A stretch of DNA of 64,000 nt from Agromyces soli (GTDB lineage Bacteria; Actinomycetota; Actinomycetes; Actinomycetales; Microbacteriaceae), in NCBI RefSeq assembly GCF_022811605.1, contig NZ_CP094533.1, positions 62,001 through 126,000 on the forward strand, read 5' to 3'. This document shows, one piece after another, positions 21,892 through 29,234 of this stretch; position 1 is the stretch's first letter; the number at the start of each line of letters is the position of its first letter. The notes under the pieces are model-generated. The model made no database searches. It was not told the DNA's origin and worked only from the letters and a program-made list of their open reading frames with translations. The position numbers and the translations under genes were made by a program.

Positions 21892-24567
21892 TCAGGCCTC
21901 CGACCCGTCGCTCGCCTGCCGGCGGCGGCGCACGGCGATGACCGCGATCACCGCGCCCGCGGCGAGCAGCGCCCCGGCGAGCCAGAGCGCCGTCTGGATC
22001 TCCGCGCCCGTGTGCGCGAGGCCGTCGCCGGCCGAGCCGGACCCGTCGCCAGTACCGGGCCCACCGGCGCCGGGCCCGCCCGTGCCGGGCTCACCCGTGC
22101 CGGGCTCACCCGTGCCGGGCCCGCCCGTGCCGGGCTCACCGGTTCCCGGCCCGCCGGTCCCCGGGTCGGCCGCGAGGCGGATCGGCGCCCAGCCGATGAG
22201 CTCGCCCTCGCTCGACTGCACGACGAGGCGGTGCTCGCCCTCCGGCGCGTCGGCGGGGATCGTCGCACGCACGGCGCCCGCGGCGTCGGACGTCGGGGTG
22301 CCGAGCAGCTGCGGCTCCGAGTGCAGCCACACGTTGACGGCGAGCTCGGCGCGGTCGGCGCCGAGGCCGAGCTCGACCTCCTCGCCCGGCTCGGCGCTCG
22401 CCGGCGCGGTCACGCCGCCGCGGTTCGCCTCGGTGAGCAGCGACTCGTCGACCGGGGTCGGCTCGACCGGCGGGTTCGGGTCGACCGGCGGCTCGACGCC
22501 GGCCTCGGTGACCCACTTGCGCCCGTCGTCGAGCTTCGTGACGGTGAACTCGTCGTAGACGGCGCCGACCGGCAGCGTCGTCGTCGCGTTCGCGGTCTTC
22601 TCGGCGAGGTAGGAGCGGTAGACGAGCTGGTTCTTCGTCACGTCGACCACCTGGTACGTGGTGACGCCCGCGCCGCGGAGCACCTGGGTGGCGTTGTTGT
22701 TCGTCCAGACGTTCTTCTCGGGCGTCTCGAGCTCGTAGTGCTTCGCGCCCGAGTTCGAGACGATGTAGACGGGGCCGTCGGTGATGCCGGCCGTCTCGGT
22801 CGCGTCGTCGTTGTGGTAGCCGCGTGCGTAGGTGTGGTCGTGGCCCATCATCACGAGGTCGATGTCGTGCTCCTCGAAGACAGGGACCCAGTACTTGCGG
22901 AGGATCGGCTCGTCACGGCCGGCGGAGGTCGAGTAGACGGGCTGGTGGAAGGTGACGACGTTCCACTTCGACGGGCTCTCGGTGAGCACGTGGTCGAGCC
23001 AGGCCGCCTGGAACTGCGTCCACAGCTCGCCGACCTTCGTCTGCGGGCACTCGACGCCCGTGCACGAGGGCAGCACGTCCGGGGTGAGGAACGTCGTGTC
23101 GCGGGTCGCGTTCACCGTGATGAAGCGCACGCCCTGGTAGTCGGTGAAGTACACGGTCTCGGTCGCGAACGCGGTCCAGTGCGCGAAGTAGGCGGCGTAC
23201 TGCTTCGCCACGTCGCTCTCGCCGACGGCGAGCTCGGCGAGCTCCCCGATCGTCTCGGTGGACGGGTTGTTGTGCGGGTACTCGAAGTTCGCCTTCCACG
23301 ACTTCAGCAGCTTGTCGCCGGAGTACTCGTGGTTGCCGGGTGCCGCCATGACGTTCGTCGTCGCCGCGGAGGTCTGCATGCCCTTGAACCAGTTCAGCCA
23401 CTCGGTCTCGTTCGACGAGGTGTTGATGAGGTCGCCGGCGTGCACCGAGCCGATCGAGCGCGGGGCCTTCGCCTCCGCCTGCGCGACGACGTTCGGCCAG
23501 GTCGAGTCGAGCCCGATCTGCGCGTCGCCGTAGTAGACGAACTGGAAGTCGGTGGCCTTCGGGTTCGCCGTGGTGAAGCGGGTCCATCCGCTCCACGCGC
23601 CCTCGAGCCCGACGCGGTACTCGTACGCGGTCGCGGCGGTGAGCCCGTCGACGGTCGCCGAGAAGTGCTGCAGCGGGTTGCCGTTCACCGTGCCCGCGGC
23701 GTACGCGTCGACGGTGCGGGTCGCGCCACCTGCGGCGGGCCGGATCTGCACCTGGCCGCTCGTGTGCGAGACGTCGCCCGCGAGCCACGAGAACGACTGC
23801 GAGGTCGCGGGCGTCTCGGTCGGCGTGAGGATCACCCGGGTCGGCGGCACCGCGACCGGCTCGCCGGGCGTGCCCGCCTCGGGCAGCAGCGAGATCTTCG
23901 GGACGTCGAGGTAGATGTCCGAGCTCGAGGCGCGGTCCTGGAAGAGCGCGATCGCGACGGTGTTCGTGCCGTCGACGAGCACGTCGCCGTCGGCGGTGAA
24001 GGTCGAGGCGAGCGGGTCGCCGTTGCTGTCGCCCGCGTACTCGAGGTTCGTCGTGCCGGTCACCCGGCCGTCGACGAAGCCGGCGACCTTCTCGCCGTTC
24101 ACCCAGACCTGCACGGCGTCGTCGTAGACGAGGTCGCCGACGAGCTGGCCCACTTCGGCCGCGACGCCCGGCTCGAGCTCGAAGCTCGTGCGGAAGAAGT
24201 ACGTCGGCACGGTGGGGGCCGCCGTGCCGTCGAGGTAGTGGTTCAGCAGCGTCGCGGGCAGGTGCGGGCCGACCGCGGCGAGCTTGCCGCCCTTCGCGCC
24301 GAAGCTGCCGGGCGCCTGCTTCCAGTCGGCGTCGTCGTAGCCGGTCGTCGTCCAGACCCGCAGGTTCGCGTCGCCCCGGGCGGGATCGGTGCCGTCGTCG
24401 AGGTAGTGCCAGGTGGTGGTGCCGTCGACCACCGGAGCGGTCGGCACCTCGATCGCGGGCTCGGCGGCGGCGGCCGTGGCCGGCACCGCGAGCCCGGCGA
24501 CCGCGAGGCCCAGCAGCGCGGCGGTCGCCGCGCCGCGCCGGGCCCGGCGCATCGTCGTCATCGTCAT
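21892..24567 (-). CDS. Cell-wall-anchored metallophosphoesterase (purple acid phosphatase-like)
   Basis: 891-residue secreted protein. Signal peptide about residues 1-36 (RRARRG..hydrophobic..ATAAAAE). A ~200-residue beta-rich region precedes a fibronectin-like domain (~265-360) and the calcineurin-like phosphoesterase domain with 'YYGDAQIG', 'AGDLINTSSNETEW', 'APGNHEYSG', 'TFHQPVYS' and 'GHDHTYARGY'. Another beta-domain, eight PGTG(G/E) pentapeptides, LAHTG (about 850-854), a hydrophobic helix and RRRR complete a class E sortase signal. It probably hydrolyses phosphate esters outside the cell, perhaps for phosphate acquisition; no Pho-type operator was recognised. ATG 24567 lacks a strong ribosome-binding site; Met6 is an alternative start. 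Confidence 0.85.
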   Translation of the reverse strand: MTMTTMRRARRGAATAALLGLAVAGLAVPATAAAAEPAIEVPTAPVVDGTTTWHYLDDGTDPARGDANLRVWTTTGYDDADWKQAPGSFGAKGGKLAAVGPHLPATLLNHYLDGTAAPTVPTYFFRTSFELEPGVAAEVGQLVGDLVYDDAVQVWVNGEKVAGFVDGRVTGTTNLEYAGDSNGDPLASTFTADGDVLVDGTNTVAIALFQDRASSSDIYLDVPKISLLPEAGTPGEPVAVPPTRVILTPTETPATSQSFSWLAGDVSHTSGQVQIRPAAGGATRTVDAYAAGTVNGNPLQHFSATVDGLTAATAYEYRVGLEGAWSGWTRFTTANPKATDFQFVYYGDAQIGLDSTWPNVVAQAEAKAPRSIGSVHAGDLINTSSNETEWLNWFKGMQTSAATTNVMAAPGNHEYSGDKLLKSWKANFEYPHNNPSTETIGELAELAVGESDVAKQYAAYFAHWTAFATETVYFTDYQGVRFITVNATRDTTFLTPDVLPSCTGVECPQTKVGELWTQFQAAWLDHVLTESPSKWNVVTFHQPVYSTSAGRDEPILRKYWVPVFEEHDIDLVMMGHDHTYARGYHNDDATETAGITDGPVYIVSNSGAKHYELETPEKNVWTNNNATQVLRGAGVTTYQVVDVTKNQLVYRSYLAEKTANATTTLPVGAVYDEFTVTKLDDGRKWVTEAGVEPPVDPNPPVEPTPVDESLLTEANRGGVTAPASAEPGEEVELGLGADRAELAVNVWLHSEPQLLGTPTSDAAGAVRATIPADAPEGEHRLVVQSSEGELIGWAPIRLAADPGTGGPGTGEPGTGGPGTGEPGTGEPGTGGPGAGGPGTGDGSGSAGDGLAHTGAEIQTALWLAGALLAAGAVIAVIAVRRRRQASDGSEA
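22050..22169 (-). repeat. In-frame 15-nt tandem repeat (PGTGx linker of the phosphoesterase)
   Basis: Eight 15-nt units (plus-strand type unit CCGTGCCGGGCTCAC) encode PGTGG/PGTGE pentapeptides. This is a wall-spanning linker likely to vary in length between strains. Confidence 0.8.
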
Positions 24568-24619
24568 CGTCGTCTCATCCTCATTCGTCTCGCGCGTTCA
24601 CTCGTTCGGGCGCGCGCGA

Positions 24620-24649
24620 CCGCACCCGCCCGAGGTGGGGCGGGTGCGG
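24620..24649 (-). terminator. Hairpin terminator downstream of the epimerase-like gene
   Basis: Perfect 12-bp arms CCGCACCCGCCC / GGGCGGGTGCGG around a 6-nt loop, between the stop of the minus-strand gene at 24759 and the start of the phosphoesterase at 24567. The rest of the 191-nt gap shows no clear promoter. Confidence 0.7.
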
Positions 24650-24758
24650 AGCGCGGGCTTTCGCCAAGTGAATCGGCGGCGGATGACCCGGGGCTGGCCC
24701 TCGGATGACGTCGCGGTGAACCCGGGGTGCACGAGGGGGCCTCGGCATCCCTCCGGTG

Positions 24759-25499
24759 TCAGCGGACCGCGAGCCACTCCGCGAACGTCTGCCATCCGAG
24801 CTCGGCGTCGGGGCCGGGCAGCGCCGCGCCGCGCCGCATCTCGCCCATGCCTCGGATGGGGAGGGAGACCGGCAGCACCGGCCCGCGCCGACCCTCGGCG
24901 CGGACGAGCCGGCGGATGAGCTCGGCGAGCTGCTCCTCCCGGGGGCCGGCGAGGTCGCGGGCTCGGCCCAGGGGCTCGCCCTCGGCGCGCGCGACGAGGT
25001 GCTCGGCGACCTCGCGGGCCGCGATCGGCTGCGTGCGCATCCGCGCCGCGAGCTGGATGCCCGCGACCCGGAGCCGCCCCGCCATCTGCCCGGCGAACTC
25101 GTGGAACTGCGTCGCGCGGAGGATCGTGTGCGGCACGCCGCCGGCCGCGACGACGCGCTCCTGGGCGAGCTTCGCCTCGTAGTACGCGTAGGGGATGCGG
25201 TCGATGCCGACGATCGAGAGCAGCACGTGATGGCGGACGCCCGCCTCGCGTTCGGCGGCGAGGAGCGTGCGCGAAGTCCCCGTGAAGAAGCGCTCGGCGG
25301 TCTCCCGGTCGATGGCGTTCACGTTCGCCGCGTCGACGACCGCGTCGACCCCGGCGAGCGCGGCGGCGAGCCCTGCGCCCGTCGTGAGGTCGACGCCGGC
25401 GGAGCGGGCGAGCACGACGGTCTCGTGCCCGCGCTCGCGCGCGACCTCGACGATGTGCCGGCCGACCGTGCCGGTCCCTCCCGCGATGGCGATCCTCAC
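24759..25499 (-). CDS. NAD(P)-binding epimerase/NmrA-like protein, likely ECF41 target
   Basis: 246-residue atypical SDR. Opens 'VRIAIAGGTGTVGRHIVEVARERGHE', then 'VDAVVDAANVNAIDRETAERFF', 'HHVLLSIVGIDRIPYAYYEAKLAQERVVAAGGVPHTILRATQFHEF' (the YxxxK pair is present as YYEAK). Genes of this class (carboxymuconolactone decarboxylase / oxidoreductase / epimerase) are the usual neighbours and targets of ECF41 sigma factors, and one is encoded divergently at 25616. Start GTG 25499 is chosen over upstream ATGs because GGAGG lies 5 nt before it. A TGACA-N16-CGTC pattern 60-87 nt upstream resembles the ECF41 promoter. Substrate unknown. Confidence 0.8.
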   Translation of the reverse strand: MRIAIAGGTGTVGRHIVEVARERGHETVVLARSAGVDLTTGAGLAAALAGVDAVVDAANVNAIDRETAERFFTGTSRTLLAAEREAGVRHHVLLSIVGIDRIPYAYYEAKLAQERVVAAGGVPHTILRATQFHEFAGQMAGRLRVAGIQLAARMRTQPIAAREVAEHLVARAEGEPLGRARDLAGPREEQLAELIRRLVRAEGRRGPVLPVSLPIRGMGEMRRGAALPGPDAELGWQTFAEWLAVR

Positions 25500-25559
25500 C
25501 GTGTCCTCCGTTCCGGGCCTGCGGCCCTCGGCGGGCCCAGCGCCCGCCCTCATCACTCC

Positions 25560-25586
25560 GACGGCGCAGCGCGCCGGAATGTCAGG
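25560..25586 (-). promoter_or_regulatory. Candidate ECF41-type promoter of the epimerase-like gene
   Basis: Minus-strand CCTGACA - 16 nt - CGTC. The published ECF41 signature, as I recall it, is TGTCACA-N16-CGTC; the -10 part and spacing match exactly and the -35 part matches in its TNACA core. Confidence 0.45.
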
Positions 25587-25603
25587 CGGGTCTCCCGGCG
25601 TGG

Positions 25604-25609
25604 CAGGCT
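25604..25609 (+). promoter_or_regulatory. Leaderless -10 element of the ECF41 sigma gene
   Basis: CAGGCT 6 nt before ATG 25616. Confidence 0.4.
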
Positions 25610-25615
25610 GGGCGC

Positions 25616-26539
25616 ATGCGCACGGTGGATGCCTCGTCCGACGCGGTCGCCGCGGAGCGGCCGGCCCTCCTCGGGCTCGCGTACCGCCTGCTCGGCTCCT
25701 TCGCCGAGGCCGAGGACGCGGTGCAGTCGGGGTACGAGCGCTGGCTGCGGCTGCCGGAGGCGGAGCGGGCGGAGATCCGTTCCCCCGGCGCCTGGCTCAC
25801 GAAGGTCGTCGGCCGGATCTGCCTCGACGAGCTCGGCTCGGCCCGCGCCCGCCGCGAGGCCTACGTCGGCGAGTGGCTGCCCGAGCCGTTGCCCGATGCG
25901 CCCGGCGCGTTCGGCGGCCGCTTCGCCGCGGCGCCGCCCGTGGACCCCGCCGAGCACGCCGAGCTCGCGGAGGGGGTGTCGACCGCGATGCTCGTCGTCC
26001 TGGAGACACTGACTCCGGCCGAGCGCGTCGCCTTCGTGCTGCATGAGGCGTTCGGCCTGCCGTTCGCGGAGATCGCCGAGGTCGCCGGGCGCTCCCCGGG
26101 CGCCTGCCGTCAGCTCGCCTCGAGCGCCAGGGCGCGGGTGCGGGCCGGGCGCGCGGGTGCGGCGTCGGCCGAGCAGCACGCCGCGGTCGTGCACGCGTTC
26201 CTCGCGGCGGCCGCGACCGGTGAGATCGCGGCGCTCGTGCGACTGCTCGACCCGGAGGTCCGGCTCGTCGCCGACGGCGGCGGCCTCGTCTCGGCCGCCC
26301 GCCGGCCCGTCCTCGGCGCCGAGCACGTGGCGCGCTACGTGCTCGGCATCATCGCCAAGCGCGGCGAGGGGCTGTCGATCTCGCTGCGGGACGCGGCCTC
26401 CGGGTACGTCGCGGTCTTCGCCCAGGACGGCGTCGTCGACACGGTCGTCTCGGTGGAGGTGCGCGGGGGCCGGCTCTCGGAGCTCTGGCTCGTGCGGAAC
26501 CCCGAGAAGCTCACCCGCTGGCAGGACCTCGCGGCGTAG
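25616..26539 (+). CDS. ECF41-group RNA polymerase sigma factor (SigJ-like) with fused SnoaL-like domain
   Basis: 307-residue extracytoplasmic-function sigma factor. Region 2 is 'ALLGLAYRLLGSFAEAEDAVQSGYERWL..GAWLTKVVGRICLDEL', region 4 'TLTPAERVAFVLHEAFGLPFAEIAEVAGRSPGACRQLASSARARV'. The linker has 'YVGEWLPEPLP' and the C-terminal SnoaL-like domain carries 'DGGG' and 'NPEKL', the hallmarks of ECF41 factors, in which this domain regulates the sigma factor in place of an anti-sigma factor (family knowledge). Its divergent neighbour is an epimerase-like gene, the expected target. The start ATG 25616 has CAGGCT 6 nt upstream. The signal is unknown. Confidence 0.9.
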   Translation: MRTVDASSDAVAAERPALLGLAYRLLGSFAEAEDAVQSGYERWLRLPEAERAEIRSPGAWLTKVVGRICLDELGSARARREAYVGEWLPEPLPDAPGAFGGRFAAAPPVDPAEHAELAEGVSTAMLVVLETLTPAERVAFVLHEAFGLPFAEIAEVAGRSPGACRQLASSARARVRAGRAGAASAEQHAAVVHAFLAAAATGEIAALVRLLDPEVRLVADGGGLVSAARRPVLGAEHVARYVLGIIAKRGEGLSISLRDAASGYVAVFAQDGVVDTVVSVEVRGGRLSELWLVRNPEKLTRWQDLAA

Positions 26540-26557
26540 CGGCCCCGCGCCGTGCGC

Positions 26558-26587
26558 TTGCGCCCGCCAGGCGCTCGCTGCTACGGT
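26558..26587 (+). promoter_or_regulatory. Promoter of the leader-peptide/ABC-F transcript
   Basis: TTGCGC (26558-26563), 18-nt spacer, TACGGT (26582-26587). Transcription would start near 26594, 3 nt before the leader ATG, giving a ~206-nt leader before the ABC-F gene. Confidence 0.5.
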
Positions 26588-26596
26588 CGTCCACCT

Positions 26597-26620
26597 ATGG
26601 GTACGCTGATCCGCCACTGA
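26597..26620 (+). CDS. Leader peptide MGTLIRH upstream of the ABC-F gene
   Basis: A 7-codon reading frame (MGTLIRH, stop TGA 26618-26620) directly after a good promoter. Its last codons and stop lie in a hairpin, GCCAC-TGAG-GTGGC (26613-26626). Short leader peptides before ABC-F and erm genes commonly act as drug-sensing attenuators; here the role is inference from position and structure. No frame longer than this leader is evident in the next 180 nt. Confidence 0.5.
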   Translation: MGTLIRH

Positions 26621-26626
26621 GGTGGC
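26613..26626 (+). promoter_or_regulatory. Hairpin over the leader-peptide stop codon
   Basis: GCCAC (26613-26617) pairs with GTGGC (26622-26626) around TGAG, so the stop codon is in the loop. GGTGG (26621-26625) could alternatively pair with CCACC at 26591-26595 if the RNA starts further upstream. Confidence 0.4.
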
Positions 26627-26736
26627 CCCGCCGCGTCGAGCATCGCTCCGCGGCATCCGTTCCAGGCACCGTCGAGTGCCGGCCATCCTCACCCCGATCC
26701 GTGATCGCGCGCCGCGCCGGGTCCGCGCGCCCGCCA

Positions 26737-26760
26737 CCGGCGCTTCGACGACGAAGCCGG
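26737..26760 (+). promoter_or_regulatory. Second hairpin in the ABC-F leader
   Basis: CCGG-CG-CTTCG (26737-26747) pairs with CGAAG-CCGG (26752-26760) around ACGA, with a 2-nt bulge. It ends 39 nt before the ABC-F start and could be part of an attenuator. Confidence 0.35.
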
Positions 26761-26799
26761 CCCGTGCGCCGATCGACGGATCGAGATTGCGAGTCGCAC

Positions 26800-28464
26800 A
26801 TGACCGCCCGAATCCATCTCTCCCTCCGCGGCGCGAGCCTGCGCTTCGCGGAGCACCTCGTGCTCGACCGGGTCGACCTCGAGCTCGGCGCGGGCGAGCG
26901 CATCGCGCTCGTCGGCGACAACGGCGCGGGCAAGACGACGCTGCTTCGGCTCATCGCGGGCGAGCTCGTGCCCGATGCCGGCGAGCGGACGCTCGTCGCA
27001 CCCGGCGGGGTCAGCGCGCTCGAGCAGTCGCTCGAACTCCCCGATCGGGCGACGGTCGCCGGCGCGATCGACGCCTGCTGGCGGGAGCTGCGCGAGCTCG
27101 AGCGCGAGATCGCCGCGGCGGGGACGGCGCTCGCCGGTCCCGGCGGCGCCGGCCTCGACGGCGCGGAGCTCGACGCCGCGCTCGCCCGGTACGCCGCGCT
27201 CGTCGACCGCTACGAGGCGCGCGACGGCTACGGCGCTCCGGCCCGGCTGGATGCGGGGCTCGCGGCGCTCGGTGTCGGCGGCATCGCGCGTTCGCGGGAG
27301 TGGCACCGGCTGTCCGGCGGCGAGCGTGCGCGGATCGTGCTGGCCGCCGCGCTCGCCTCGAACGCGGAGCTGCTGCTGCTCGACGAGCCGACGAACGACC
27401 TGGACGACGACGCCTGGGACTGGCTCGTCGACGCGCTCGCCCGGCACCGGGGCACGGTCGTCGCGGCCTCGCACGACCGCGCCTTCCTCGCCCGGTGGAC
27501 GAGTGCGATCTGGGAGCTCGCCGGCGGGTCCGTCACCCGCTCCGGCGACGGCTACGCCGGGTATCTCGCGGCGAAGGCCGCCGAGCGGGAGCGGCAGCGG
27601 CTCGCCCACGAGGCCTGGCTCGCCGAGCGGGAGCGCCACCTCGCCCTGCTCGGGGCGAACGCGGGGCGGCTCGCCGCCATCCCGCGCAAGCTCGACAAGC
27701 CGGGCATGGGGGCCGGGGCGTTCCGCGCACGCGGGCGCGACCACGGCGCGATGGGCCGCATCCGCAACGCGAAGGAGCGGCTCGCCCGGCTCGCCGCGGA
27801 GCCCGTCGCGCCGCCGGCCGAGCCGCTGCGGTTCACGGCGGGTGCGCTTCGGGCGCGGACGGATGCCTCGGCGGAGCGCGGTGCGCCGGGCGAGCCGATC
27901 CTCCGCGTCGCGGGGCTCGCCGTGCTCGGCGAGCCGGTGCCCGACTTCGAGCTGGGCCAGGGTGGGCGCCTGCTCGTCACCGGCCCGAACGGCGCCGGCA
28001 AGACGACGCTGCTGCGCAGCATCGCGGGCGAGCTGCCGGCCGGGGGCGGCGAGGTCGGGCGCCGCGGCGCCGTGGGCTGGCTGCGGCAGCAGGCGGGCCG
28101 GATCGACGACCCGCGGCGCTCGCTCGTCGAGGCGTACGCCGCGGGGCTGCGCGAGGGGCGGGATGCCGCGGCCGAACGACTGGCGGCGCTCGGACTGTTC
28201 CACGAGTCGGAGCTGGAGCGGCCGCTCGGCGGGCTGTCGTACGGGCAGCGCCGCCGGCTCGAGCTCGCCCTGCTCGTGAGCCGGGACGTCGAGCTGCTGC
28301 TCCTCGACGAGCCGACGAACCACCTCGCGCCGCTCCTCGTCGACGAGCTCGAGGCCGCCGTCGCGGGCTTCGCGGGGGCGGTCGTGCTCGTCACGCACGA
28401 TCGGCGGTTGCGGGAGCGCTTCCGCGGCGAGCGGCTCGAGCTCGGCTGCCGCACCTGCCGGTGA
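26800..28464 (+). CDS. ABC-F ribosome-protection ATPase
   Basis: 554-residue soluble protein with two ABC domains and no membrane part. NBD1: Walker A 'GDNGAGKTT', signature 'LSGGERARI', Walker B 'LLLLDEPTNDLDDDAWDWL'. The ABC-F inter-domain linker (about residues 245-340) is long, charged and Arg-rich ('AAKAAERERQRLAHEAWLAERERH', 'RIRNAKERLARLAAEP'). NBD2: 'GPNGAGKTT', 'LSYGQRRRLEL', 'LLLLDEPTNHLAP'. Such proteins bind the ribosomal E site and dislodge antibiotics or free stalled ribosomes. The leader peptide and structured 5' region suggest drug-dependent induction. ATG 26800 has only a weak ribosome-binding sequence (GCGAG), which fits regulated translation. Which drug class is concerned cannot be told. 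Confidence 0.9.
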   Translation: MTARIHLSLRGASLRFAEHLVLDRVDLELGAGERIALVGDNGAGKTTLLRLIAGELVPDAGERTLVAPGGVSALEQSLELPDRATVAGAIDACWRELRELEREIAAAGTALAGPGGAGLDGAELDAALARYAALVDRYEARDGYGAPARLDAGLAALGVGGIARSREWHRLSGGERARIVLAAALASNAELLLLDEPTNDLDDDAWDWLVDALARHRGTVVAASHDRAFLARWTSAIWELAGGSVTRSGDGYAGYLAAKAAERERQRLAHEAWLAERERHLALLGANAGRLAAIPRKLDKPGMGAGAFRARGRDHGAMGRIRNAKERLARLAAEPVAPPAEPLRFTAGALRARTDASAERGAPGEPILRVAGLAVLGEPVPDFELGQGGRLLVTGPNGAGKTTLLRSIAGELPAGGGEVGRRGAVGWLRQQAGRIDDPRRSLVEAYAAGLREGRDAAAERLAALGLFHESELERPLGGLSYGQRRRLELALLVSRDVELLLLDEPTNHLAPLLVDELEAAVAGFAGAVVLVTHDRRLRERFRGERLELGCRTCR

Positions 28465-28481
28465 CCCATCCGTCTCACCTC

Positions 28482-28543
28482 GGCAAGACGTCACTTTTTG
28501 CGGGTCGCGCGGCGCCGGCACCCGCAAAAAGTGACCGCACGCC
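28482..28543. repeat. Palindromic repeat family, copy C
   Basis: GTCACTTTTTGCGGGT (28490-28505) pairs perfectly with ACCCGCAAAAAGTGAC (28520-28535) around a 14-nt loop. Outer GGCAAGAC (28482-28489) is only partly matched on the right (28536-28543). It lies between the ABC-F stop and the convergent cyclase stop; the remaining ~50 nt to 28593 show nothing else. Confidence 0.85.
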
Positions 28544-28592
28544 GGCGCGCGGGCGGGACGGGAGTGGCCGGGCGGCGGATGCGGGGGCTGGC

Positions 28593-29234
28593 TCAGTCGA
28601 AGGCGACCGCCCGCACCGGGGCGCCGTCGAGGTCGACCCGGAGCGGGAAGAAGCCCACGCGGACCCGCTCCGGCAGCCCGTCGAGCCCGCACAGGTTCTC
28701 GACGATGAGCCGGTCGCCGCCGAGCACGACCTCGTGCACCGGGAATCCGGCCTCCCCGCCGCCCGCGCTCGGGTCGGGGCTCAGCGTGTCCACGGCGAGC
28801 ACGTGCATCCCGCGGCGCACGAGTTCGGCCGCGGCGGCCGGGTCGAGCGCGGGGTGGTCGAGCGCCTCGTCGGTGTCGAAGCGTTCGGCCCAGCCCGTGC
28901 CGAGGATCACGATCGGCGGCACGCGTTCGGGCAGGGCGCCGCCGAGCGCCCGCTCGAACTCGACGAGCCCGTAGCGCTGCCCGGCGCCGAGCCCGGCGAG
29001 GTGCACGACGAGGGCCTCGCCGACGAGCTCGTCGAGCCCGATCGCGCCGGTGGTGCGACCGCCGGCGACGGTGTGCGAGGGGGCGTCCAGGTGGGTGCCG
29101 GTGTGCGAGCCCAGGTGCAGCCGGGCGACGTCGACGCCGTCGCGCTCGAGGTGCAGCGCCGCTTCGATCGCGACCTCGGGGTCGCCCGGATAGACCCGCA
29201 TGCCCGAGTCGATCGGGCGGCTGAGCTCACGCAT
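28593..29234 (-). CDS. Cyclase family protein (kynurenine formamidase-like amidohydrolase)
   Basis: 213-residue metal-dependent hydrolase. It opens 'RELSRPIDSGMRVYPGDPEV' and carries the family motif 'HTGTHLDAPSH' (metal-binding HxGTHxD), 'VILGTGWAERFD' and 'AVDTLSPDP'. Known members hydrolyse N-formylkynurenine, isatin or cyclic amides. It is the last gene of the 32210-to-28593 operon: ATG 29234 overlaps the end of the NCS1 transporter gene by 8 nt, which decides the start over an upstream ATG. In this setting it may open or deformylate a product of the transported nitrogen compound (inference). Confidence 0.8.
   Translation of the reverse strand: MRELSRPIDSGMRVYPGDPEVAIEAALHLERDGVDVARLHLGSHTGTHLDAPSHTVAGGRTTGAIGLDELVGEALVVHLAGLGAGQRYGLVEFERALGGALPERVPPIVILGTGWAERFDTDEALDHPALDPAAAAELVRRGMHVLAVDTLSPDPSAGGGEAGFPVHEVVLGGDRLIVENLCGLDGLPERVRVGFFPLRVDLDGAPVRAVAFD

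Noticed and set aside
22050..22169. Tandem 15-nt repeats as a CRISPR array
   Set aside because: No spacers; the units are in frame and encode a PGTGx linker of the phosphoesterase.
25580..25602. ECF41 promoter on the plus strand for the sigma gene (TGTCAGG...CGTG)
   Set aside because: Spacing is only about 12 nt against the expected 16, unlike the minus-strand candidate.
26540..26600. WhiB7-dependent promoter for the ABC-F gene
   Set aside because: The characteristic AT-rich stretch just upstream of the -35 is absent; the region before TTGCGC is GC-rich.
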